Shown: positions 25,535 through 32,690 of the stretch, piece by piece | How the letters are laid out: every line of letters begins with the position of its first letter | How positions within the stretch are numbered: the first letter of the stretch is position 1 | NCBI GenBank assembly: GCA_017307505.1 | Contig: JAFKEE010000017.1 | Coordinates: 124,001 to 188,000 of the forward strand | DNA: 64,000 bases | Direction of reading: 5' to 3' | Source: Acidobacteriota bacterium | Lineage (GTDB): Bacteria > Acidobacteriota > Terriglobia > Bryobacterales > Bryobacteraceae | Notes under the pieces: model-generated | What the model saw: the letters and a program-made list of their open reading frames with translations, nothing else | Told to the model about the DNA's origin: nothing | The model's database searches: none | Made by a program: the position numbers and the translations under genes

Positions 25535-26365
25535 TTATTTCTGCCCCAGTTTCTGCGTCAGCGACTGAGCCTGCGTATTCAGGCTGAGGAGCTGGCGCAG
25601 GTCGTCTTCGGCGGACTGCACCGTCGTCTGGATCCTCGAGATGTCCGGCGCAGCCGTCACCGGACTGTCGCGTTGGGTATCGAGCCGGACGGCCAAAGCC
25701 CGCAATTGGTCCGTCAGTTCGCGATAGCGGCGCTGGAGGCTGTTCACCACAGTCTCCCGGCGCCGGTTCACTTCCAACAGGCTGTTGGCGGTATCTCCGG
25801 AAGTGCCGGCCTTCTTCTGTAAGGCAGCGAGTTCATCGCGCGAGCGGCGCAGGTTTGTTTCCAGCTGGGCCAGGCGCTCGTTCTTGGTTTTGAGCTCGGC
25901 TTCCATGGCCTGCACGACGCGGCGCGTGGATTCGAAGTCTTCGCGCACGCCGGATTCACTGGCCGCCAGTTTCTTATTCTCCAGAGCGAGGTTGTCGCGC
26001 GCGGATTCGAGGTCGCGGATCCGGTTCTGCAAATCGTTGTTCGAGGCAGTAGCCGCGCTGAGCTTGTTTTGAACCTGGGCCAGCTCGCGAATGGCATCCA
26101 GGCGGCGCGCCTCCCCCTCGGATTTGTGGGCCGGGGCGGCGGCCGCGGGCTCGATGCCTCGTTCCGCCAGCTGCGCCCGGAGCGATTCGTTCTCCTTGGC
26201 CAGCGCCGCGGCTCTGTTGGCGGCGGCCTGGTTCGATTGTTCCAACTCGCTCACCCGCGCCTGCAGTGCGGGCCCGCTCCGTTGCTGGCTGACGTAGAGC
26301 CATCCGCTGAGCCCCAGGGAGAGCACCAGCAGAACCAGCAACACGGCTTGTACGCGATTGTGCAT
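25535..26365 (-). CDS. Membrane-anchored periplasmic coiled-coil protein
   Basis: A 276-residue protein with a short cytoplasmic N-terminus, one hydrophobic helix (about 7-27) and a long heptad-rich region from about 35 to 215 (ARVSELEQSNQAAANRAA and similar), interrupted near 70-80 by a Pro/Ala-rich hinge. The end returns to helix. No enzyme motif is seen. It is the last gene of a four-gene minus-strand operon; its ribosome site (AAGGAG) overlaps the stop of the vWA-like gene 9 bp upstream. A scaffold or spacer role in the envelope fits, but is inference. Confidence 0.7.
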   Translation of the reverse strand: MHNRVQAVLLVLLVLSLGLSGWLYVSQQRSGPALQARVSELEQSNQAAANRAAALAKENESLRAQLAERGIEPAAAAPAHKSEGEARRLDAIRELAQVQNKLSAATASNNDLQNRIRDLESARDNLALENKKLAASESGVREDFESTRRVVQAMEAELKTKNERLAQLETNLRRSRDELAALQKKAGTSGDTANSLLEVNRRRETVVNSLQRRYRELTDQLRALAVRLDTQRDSPVTAAPDISRIQTTVQSAEDDLRQLLSLNTQAQSLTQKLGQK

Positions 26366-26374
26366 GACGGGATC

Positions 26375-27316
26375 TTACTCCTTTCCGCCGGCCCGCATGG
26401 AGAAGCGTGTCCGGTATTGCAGATCAACACCTTCGGCGGAAAGGTGCATGGTGAAGTTCTTCGGGGTCCCCTGCGGGATCTCGACGTCGACGGCCCAGAC
26501 GGAGCGGATCCTCTCGAAAGCCTGTGTAATCGTGATCGCGATGTCGGTCTGCGTGCGGCAGAACATGGCCTGGCCGCCCGTGGCTTCGGCCATCTGCTGG
26601 AGGCCGGTCTGGTAGGCGTCGTTCAGGCGGTCGCGTAAAAAGGCGAGGTGGGTGACAAAGACCGGGACATCGCCTTCCGCGAGGGTGGCGCTGAGTTTTG
26701 CCGTTTTTTCGCGAATGAGCGCCTCGGGGAAGCGGCGGCTGAGGTCGCGCGAGTCGCTCATGTTGATGACGGGGTTCGTGTAGTCCTCGCGGTAGTTGTA
26801 GATGTTGGAGTCCGTGATGTAGAGGATGGCCGTCCGGACCGGAGTTTTGCGCAGCAGGCTGGTGGCGAGCCGCTCGGCCGGCTCGATGGTTTCCAGCAGG
26901 CCGGCACGCCCGGAAACGGGCGACTGTTGAATGCTGGCGGTGACAGACGGGCGGTCGGCCGTGGGGTCGGTGACGACGCGCAGGCCATCCTGCGAACGAA
27001 GCACGCCCAGCCACACGTTCGCGGGCAGCTTCTCAATCTCCGCGGCCATCGCCGCACGGGCGGCATCGACCAGCGTGAGGTCGCCGGTCACGTCGAGCAC
27101 GACGAGCAGGATGAGGCCGTCCTGGGGCCCCTTGATGCGGAGGATGCGGGTGTCCTTGCCCTCCGCCTTGGCCTTGAGGTTGTTCAACTCGGCGGCGGAA
27201 GCCCAGGCGGTAACCCGGCGCACACGGGCCACCGGCGCGGCCGTGGTGTTGGCGAAGAGCTGAGCCACCACCAGGGTAGCCAGCACGAGCATCAGAATCC
27301 GGCGCGTCATTCTCAC
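26375..27316 (-). CDS. Secreted vWA-related domain protein with degenerate MIDAS
   Basis: A 313-residue exported protein (signal peptide about 1-27, ending in NTTAA) carrying a von Willebrand A-like fold, of the kind very common in Acidobacteria. The first strand reads LILLVVLDVTGDL where the usual metal site is DxSxS; only the first Asp is kept, so metal-dependent ligand binding may be lost. Later strands (RTAILYITDSN, GDVPVFVTHLAF) fit the fold, and a C-terminal beta region follows (about 275-313). GTG 27316 has GAGG eight bases upstream; ATG 27310 is the alternative. It lies 16 bp after the TonB-type barrel gene and 9 bp before the coiled-coil gene. Confidence 0.75.
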   Translation of the reverse strand: MRMTRRILMLVLATLVVAQLFANTTAAPVARVRRVTAWASAAELNNLKAKAEGKDTRILRIKGPQDGLILLVVLDVTGDLTLVDAARAAMAAEIEKLPANVWLGVLRSQDGLRVVTDPTADRPSVTASIQQSPVSGRAGLLETIEPAERLATSLLRKTPVRTAILYITDSNIYNYREDYTNPVINMSDSRDLSRRFPEALIREKTAKLSATLAEGDVPVFVTHLAFLRDRLNDAYQTGLQQMAEATGGQAMFCRTQTDIAITITQAFERIRSVWAVDVEIPQGTPKNFTMHLSAEGVDLQYRTRFSMRAGGKE

Positions 27317-27332
27317 TGTCGAATCCTCGGGT

Positions 27333-30155
27333 TCAGAAGCTGAACCTCAACCCTAATTGGATCACGCGTCCGCCGCGAGAACCGATGATCTTGCCGGCGT
27401 TCACATTGGGTGAACTCTCGGTGCCAATGACAGTGTCGGGCAGATTCCAGTTGGCATTGTTGATGAAGTTGAAGCCCGAGGCCGTGAACTCCATGCTGCG
27501 CTCCTGGTCGATGGCGAAGCGCTTGCTCACGGAGAGATCGTGGTTCTGCGTCATGGGGTTGCGGAGGGTGGGGTGAGTGCGGGGTCCGCTGCCCATCTCG
27601 AAGTCGTCGGGGTGGCTGAAGGCGGCGGGGTTGAACCACATGTCCGGGCCCTGGTTGGCCGGCAGGGGATTCACCCCGGGCACAACGTTGACGCGGACCG
27701 TCTGAAGAACGCCGCCGGTGTTGTTAAATTGAGCCCGAAGCGAGATGGGATCGCCGCTGGAGACAGAGGAGATGCCGCTGATAGACCAGCCGTCGGTGAG
27801 ATAGCGCCGCCAGTCGGGGAAGACGAGGTAGGGCTTGCTGGTCCCGATGGGCAGTTCGTACATGTAGGTGAGCGAGAAGCGGTGCGGATTGTTGCCGGCG
27901 GTGAGCCCCCACTCATTGTGACGGTTGAAATAGTCCTGCTTGCCGTAGGGCCCGGAGTAGTCGTCGTACTGGCGCGAGTACTCGTAAGTTCCAGTCAGCG
28001 AGAGGCCCTGGGCCGTACGCTTCTCAACGCGGGCGGAGGCGGCTTCGCGGCGGTAGCGTCCATCGGGCCACTGGCTGAAAACGTCGGTGGCAATGAACTG
28101 CGGGTAGGGCCGGAGCGAGCGGTTGAAGGCCTGGTCGTTTAACTGATCGCGGTAGGACATCAGCTCCGGCCGCAGGGCATCGGGATTGACCGCGTAGTTG
28201 CCGACGAAGAGATCCTTGCCCCAGGAGACGCCCAGCGAACCCGTGACGACGAAACCGCCGGTGAGTTCCCGTTCATAACTGGCTCCGACGGACTGGTAGC
28301 GCGGCAGGTGGCCGCCGGTCTCCAGGATGGTGGCGTTGGTATCGTCAGCGGCGGTGGGCGTGAGGTCGGGTATGGGCCTGGGCGCGGGCGGCACGCCCTG
28401 GCTCAGCGTGAATGCCGGCACAAGCTGCGAATTGGCGGAGTAGTAGTTGGGGTGACCGGTGAAGCCGCGTGTGCCCCACTGGCCGTTGTAGATGGGATAC
28501 GCCTGGTAGCTCATGGCGTAAGAGAGCCGGAGCACGGCCTTGCGATTGCCCCGCGGATTCCAGGCCAGAGAGAAGTTGGGTTGAGGCTTGATGGCGACGG
28601 GCTGGAAGGCGGAACCATAGCCGCCTTTTCCGGCGAAGACCAGCGCGCCCAGCCTTCCATTGGACGGATTGATCACGGAGAGATCGACGGTGGACTGGCG
28701 GTTGTAGCGCTCCGTGCGCGGGGCGGAGGTCTGCATGTTCAGACCGAAGCTGAAGGTGAGCCCCTGGCGGTACTCCCAGGTGTCCTGGAGTGCGGTGATG
28801 AGATTCCAGTTGCGAAAGTAAGACGGAGAAGGCACGTCGCTGTAGTCCGACGTGTCGACACCGCCCAGCAGGAAGCTGGCGAAGTTCTGGCCTGTATTCA
28901 CGATGCCGGGCAGGCTGGTAAGCGAGGGCGTGAAATAGTAGGCGCCGGAGGGCAGACCGGGGTTGAACGTATTCACGCGATGGCGCGCGAACTGGCCTAC
29001 AAGGCGTAGGTTGTGTTTGCCCAGGCGGACCGAATGGGCGTCGGTGAAGATAAAGGCACTGCGGGCGTTGCGCGCCTGCGGGCTGTTGCGGCCCATAGCC
29101 AGGTAACTGCCCAGCTCGATGCGCGGGAAGGCAGTGCCCGGCACGCCCCGAAGGCCGAGATCGACCGGCCAGTCGCCGGCAGCGCTGACGTTCTCGTTGA
29201 TGTCGCTATGCGCTTCCAGGGTGAGGGTGTTCACGCTTTGAGGCGAAGCGGTGTAGACATACTCGATGGAACCCCGCCGATTGGTGAAGTTGCGGTCAGG
29301 CGCGGCCGAGTCGGCGGCATTCGGGATAAAGGTGGCGCTACCGGCGAAGCCGTTCGTGAAGGCGTAGCTGACGGCGAGACGGTGTTTCTCGAGGAAGGAG
29401 TGATCGACCTTGGCGATCATGCCGCTGGCTGTATTGGTTTCGGGCGCGACGGCGAAGTAGTTATTGCGGAAGAACGGGCCCGCATCAGCGTTTGGCTTGG
29501 GGTAAAAGGCGATGATTTTGCGGGCGACAGGATCCTGCCGGTCGACCGGGATGCGGTTGTTCGGATAGGGATCCTTGATGTATTGCAGGTTGTCGCGCGA
29601 GACGGCCTGGGAGGGATCGTAGTTGGGATTGAGGCGCGTGGTGGAAGGATCGTAGATCTCCAGGGGCTCCCCGGCGCTGTCGACCACCTGGCTGTAGTCG
29701 CCTTCGCGTTCGGTAAGGATGGGGACAGTGCGCAGCGAGCTGCGGCCGATGCGTTCGCGGACGCCTTCGTAGCTGAGGGAGAAGAAGGTCTTGCGGCCGC
29801 CATTGTAGAGCTTGGGGATAATGACGGGTCCGCTCACGTTGAAGCCCCATTGATTGCGCCGCAGCAGGTTCTTGCTGCCGCCCCGCTGGGCGATCTCGTG
29901 GGGCACGGCATCGAGGACGTCGTTGCGGAAGTTCTCCGAGAGCCGCCCGTGGAATTGCGGCCGGCTGGCTCCGTTCCTGGAGGCTTTTCTGGGACTGTCC
30001 TCGCGGTAGCCGAGATCGCGCGAAAGCACCTTGAACTCTTCGGCCGCACGCTGCAGCTCGCTGGCGGGTTTCGCGGGCGGTGTGCTTTGGGCTCCCAGCA
30101 ACGATGCGGACGCAGCTAGGGCCACGAACCACGAACTGTTCCGTCTAAGTACCAA
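27333..30155 (-). CDS. TonB-dependent receptor-like outer-membrane barrel lacking the N-terminal domains
   Basis: About 940 residues from a TTG start at 30155; the frame is open to 30245, but TTG gives a clean signal peptide (positively charged start LVLRRNSSW, hydrophobic core, cleavage after LLGA). What follows is only about 50 charged residues and then barrel sequence: NQWGFNVSGPVIIPKLYNG and TFFSLSYEG are the same strand pair that begins the barrel of the Oar-like receptor at 7862. The carboxypeptidase-regulatory domain and nearly all the plug are absent. The rest follows the receptor pattern to a terminal RFSF. It may form an open barrel or need a plug from a partner. It starts 28 bp after the thioredoxin-like gene and ends 16 bp before the vWA-like gene. 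Confidence 0.85.
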   Translation of the reverse strand: MVLRRNSSWFVALAASASLLGAQSTPPAKPASELQRAAEEFKVLSRDLGYREDSPRKASRNGASRPQFHGRLSENFRNDVLDAVPHEIAQRGGSKNLLRRNQWGFNVSGPVIIPKLYNGGRKTFFSLSYEGVRERIGRSSLRTVPILTEREGDYSQVVDSAGEPLEIYDPSTTRLNPNYDPSQAVSRDNLQYIKDPYPNNRIPVDRQDPVARKIIAFYPKPNADAGPFFRNNYFAVAPETNTASGMIAKVDHSFLEKHRLAVSYAFTNGFAGSATFIPNAADSAAPDRNFTNRRGSIEYVYTASPQSVNTLTLEAHSDINENVSAAGDWPVDLGLRGVPGTAFPRIELGSYLAMGRNSPQARNARSAFIFTDAHSVRLGKHNLRLVGQFARHRVNTFNPGLPSGAYYFTPSLTSLPGIVNTGQNFASFLLGGVDTSDYSDVPSPSYFRNWNLITALQDTWEYRQGLTFSFGLNMQTSAPRTERYNRQSTVDLSVINPSNGRLGALVFAGKGGYGSAFQPVAIKPQPNFSLAWNPRGNRKAVLRLSYAMSYQAYPIYNGQWGTRGFTGHPNYYSANSQLVPAFTLSQGVPPAPRPIPDLTPTAADDTNATILETGGHLPRYQSVGASYERELTGGFVVTGSLGVSWGKDLFVGNYAVNPDALRPELMSYRDQLNDQAFNRSLRPYPQFIATDVFSQWPDGRYRREAASARVEKRTAQGLSLTGTYEYSRQYDDYSGPYGKQDYFNRHNEWGLTAGNNPHRFSLTYMYELPIGTSKPYLVFPDWRRYLTDGWSISGISSVSSGDPISLRAQFNNTGGVLQTVRVNVVPGVNPLPANQGPDMWFNPAAFSHPDDFEMGSGPRTHPTLRNPMTQNHDLSVSKRFAIDQERSMEFTASGFNFINNANWNLPDTVIGTESSPNVNAGKIIGSRGGRVIQLGLRFSF

Positions 30156-30183
30156 ATACCAGTTTACCGTGTGAGGCGCCCTC

Positions 30184-30648
30184 TTACAGGCCGACCCGGG
30201 TGAGCAGGCGGCGCAGGCCGCGCTCGCCGATTCCACCTTCCACATCCGCTTTCAACCGGGATTCGGAATCCAGCAGCACATAATGCGGAAAAGCATTGGC
30301 CCCGAAGATAGCCGGCAGGTTGGTGGTGCTGCTCAGTACGATCTGGCCCTTGCGCGGCGAGTTCGCCAGGTATTTCCGCACAACCCGTTCCGATTCGTTC
30401 ACGCTGACAGCGAGAATGGTGAGCCGGTCTCCATATTCCTCGGCAAGCTGATCGACGGCAGGCTGGTCGCGGCGGCAGACTCCACACCAGGTGGCCCAGA
30501 ACTGAATGAGCACCGGCGTGCCCTTCAGCGAGCTGCGCGTGAATTTCCGGCCGTTGATGGTGGTGCCCCGGAAATCGGCCACTTCTTCCGCGGGAAATGC
30601 GTGCAATACCAGACCCAATGAACTGAGGAATGCTCGACGGTACAACAT
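30184..30648 (-). CDS. Periplasmic thioredoxin-like (TlpA/ResA-type) protein
   Basis: A 154-residue exported protein: basic start (MLYRRAFLSS), hydrophobic stretch, then a redoxin domain with the active-site pair Cys55 and Cys58 in ATWCGVC and the cis-Pro region NAFPHYVLLD. Such proteins reduce disulfides or haem-binding cysteines outside the membrane. As first gene of the envelope operon it may keep a partner's cysteines reduced, but neither the barrel nor the vWA protein is obviously cysteine-rich, so the substrate is open. It begins 15 bp after a short coding remnant on the same strand. Confidence 0.88.
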   Translation of the reverse strand: MLYRRAFLSSLGLVLHAFPAEEVADFRGTTINGRKFTRSSLKGTPVLIQFWATWCGVCRRDQPAVDQLAEEYGDRLTILAVSVNESERVVRKYLANSPRKGQIVLSSTTNLPAIFGANAFPHYVLLDSESRLKADVEGGIGERGLRRLLTRVGL

Positions 30649-30663
30649 GATTCCTTAACGTTA

Positions 30664-30790
30664 CTACTGCGCGGCGGGCTGAATCGGGGCGGGCGAAAAG
30701 TACTCCCACCATTTCACGCGGCCGGTCCCTTGCATGGCCGCAAAGTCGTAACTCACTGCATACCACTGGCCCGCCGCCCATTGCGCTACT
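30664..30790 (-). pseudogene. Possible remnant of a gene end upstream of the thioredoxin-like gene
   Basis: On the minus strand this stretch reads as a plausible protein C-terminus, ...QWAAGQWYAVSYDFAAM followed by QGTGRVKWWEYFSPAPIQPA and a TAG stop at 30664. Upstream the frame runs into the lpxD start on the other strand and meets a stop without any ATG; only a GTG in the middle could start about 30 residues. Aromatic-rich content and codon choice look protein-like. It may be the tail of a gene cut by the lpxD arrangement, or chance. Confidence 0.25.
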
Positions 30791-30800
30791 CTGAGGCTGA

Positions 30801-31838
30801 ATGAAGTTACAGGAACTGGCGGAACAGTTAGGCTGTGAACTGCGTGGCGACGGCAGTGTGGAGATCAGCGGCGTAGCCGGCATGGAGTATGCGTCGCCAT
30901 CCCAGATCACGTTTCTGGCGAATCCGAAGTATGCGCACAAGGTGAAGAACACGCAGGCGGCGGCGATCATCGCGGCGGCATCGGTCCCGGAGCTGCCTAT
31001 CCCTGTTGTGGTGAGTGAGAACCCGTACCTCGACTTCGCGCGCGCCCTGGCGCTGTTCTATCAGCCGCCGAAGCCAGCCGCGGGCATTCATCCGGCGGCG
31101 GTGATTGCCCCGACGGCGACGATTGGAGAGAACGCCTCCATCGGAGCCGGAGCAGTGATCGGAGATCACGTAAAGATCGGGCGAAACGCGGTGATCCACC
31201 CGCTCGTAGTCATCTATGAAGGCGCGGAGATCGGCGATGATTTTCTGGGCCACGCGCATTGCGTGGTGCGCGAGCACTGCAAGATCGGCAACCGGGTGAT
31301 TCTGCAGAACGGTGTGATCATTGGCGGCGACGGCTTTGGATTTGCGAAACGCAAGGACGGGTCGCACTTCAAGATTGTGCAGTCAGGTCCGGTGGTGATT
31401 GAGGATGACGTAGAGATCCAGACGCTCACTTCGGTAGACCGGGCGACAGTCGGCGAGACCCGGGTGCGGCGCGGAGCGAAGATCGATTCGCTGGTCCAGA
31501 TCGGTCATGCCTGCGAGGTCGGGGAGGACAACATCATCTGCTCGCAGACAGGGCTGGCCGGGTCGACGATCCTCAAGAAGAATGTCCTGCTGGCCGGGCA
31601 GGTGGGCATCTCGGGCCACCTGACCATCCACGACAACGCGATTGTGTATGCGCAGAGCGGCATTGGGCACGATGTGCCGGCGGGCAGCATTGTGTCCGGC
31701 TCGCCCGCGTTCGATGCAGGAGACTGGCGCCGGGCGATCACCGCCTACCCGAAGCTGCCTGAACTCCTCAAGACGGTGAGACAATTGGAGAAACGCGTCA
31801 AGGAACTGGAATCCACGCTAACGGGAAAGTCGGAATGA
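30801..31838 (+). CDS. lpxD: UDP-3-O-(3-hydroxyacyl)glucosamine N-acyltransferase
   Basis: It transfers a hydroxyacyl chain from acyl carrier protein to UDP-3-O-acyl-glucosamine, the third step of lipid A synthesis, in the cytosol. The 345-residue protein has the N-terminal uridine-binding domain (about 1-100), a left-handed beta-helix of hexapeptide repeats (about 105-300) with the catalytic His in QIGHA (near 236), and a C-terminal helix (KTVRQLEKRVKELE). Length matches the family. Other lpx or bam genes are not adjacent, so it is outside the usual bamA-lpxD-fabZ-lpxA cluster. Its TGA overlaps the next ATG. Confidence 0.93.
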   Translation: MKLQELAEQLGCELRGDGSVEISGVAGMEYASPSQITFLANPKYAHKVKNTQAAAIIAAASVPELPIPVVVSENPYLDFARALALFYQPPKPAAGIHPAAVIAPTATIGENASIGAGAVIGDHVKIGRNAVIHPLVVIYEGAEIGDDFLGHAHCVVREHCKIGNRVILQNGVIIGGDGFGFAKRKDGSHFKIVQSGPVVIEDDVEIQTLTSVDRATVGETRVRRGAKIDSLVQIGHACEVGEDNIICSQTGLAGSTILKKNVLLAGQVGISGHLTIHDNAIVYAQSGIGHDVPAGSIVSGSPAFDAGDWRRAITAYPKLPELLKTVRQLEKRVKELESTLTGKSE

Positions 31839-32623
31839 AGAAAAGCGCACACCAAAACCGGGCTCCGTTCGCCTACAAGAACGAGGCATTCCTGGATAGC
31901 TGGAACGGCCGTTCCCTGCGGATCCTGTCGGAGTATCTGGAGCCGCTCGATCGCTTCAGCCAGGAGAAGATCCGGGACACGGTGGTGTTCTTCGGGTCGG
32001 CGCGGATCCAGGAAGAGGGCCCGCTGGCGAAGTATTACAGCGACGCGCGGGAGTTCGCGCGGCTGATCACGCAGTGGTCGGATGCGCTGCAGCCGCCCAC
32101 GCGGCGGTTCGTGGTGTGCACGGGCGGGGGTCCGGGCATCATGGAAGCGGCGAACCGCGGCGCGCGGGACGCCGGCGGCAAGACGATTGGCCTGAACATC
32201 GCGCTGCCGCACGAGCAGTATCCGAATCCCTATCTGTCGCCGGAGCTGAACTTCCAGTTCAACTACTTTTTCATGCGCAAGTTCTGGTTCGCCTACCTGG
32301 CCAAGGCGCTGGTGGTGTTCCCGGGCGGGTTCGGCACGCTGGACGAGTTGAGCGAGATTCTGACACTGGTGCAGACGCAGAAGCTCGAGAAGAAGATCAT
32401 GATCATGCTCTACGGCAGCGAGTTCTGGAACGAGGTGATCAACTTCGAGGCGCTGGCCAAATATGGCGTCATCTCCAGGGAAGACCTCAAGTTGATGGAC
32501 TTCGTGGACGATCCGCACACCGCTCTGGACCACCTGAAAGACTTCCTCAGCCGGAACTACCTACAGCCGCACCAGGTGCGCGCGGTGGACGAGATGCCGG
32601 ACATCGCCAAGTCGCGCATCTGA
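31835..32623 (+). CDS. LOG-family protein (cytokinin riboside 5'-monophosphate phosphoribohydrolase-like)
   Basis: A 262-residue Rossmann-fold protein with the LOG signatures GGGPGIMEAANRGA and PGGFGTLDE, once mislabelled as lysine decarboxylase. Proven members cleave the ribosyl bond of nucleoside monophosphates. The N-terminal extension (about 60 residues) and the loop after GFGTLDE are longer than in short LOG proteins, which fits the type II or large group. Function in this cell is not known. It is coupled to lpxD by a 4-bp overlap. Confidence 0.85.
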   Translation: MKKSAHQNRAPFAYKNEAFLDSWNGRSLRILSEYLEPLDRFSQEKIRDTVVFFGSARIQEEGPLAKYYSDAREFARLITQWSDALQPPTRRFVVCTGGGPGIMEAANRGARDAGGKTIGLNIALPHEQYPNPYLSPELNFQFNYFFMRKFWFAYLAKALVVFPGGFGTLDELSEILTLVQTQKLEKKIMIMLYGSEFWNEVINFEALAKYGVISREDLKLMDFVDDPHTALDHLKDFLSRNYLQPHQVRAVDEMPDIAKSRI

Positions 32624-32690
32624 GGAGAACACAGGCGGCGTTGCATAGCACAAAGACCACAGGCCGGAAATCTAGTAATCTGATACCCGA

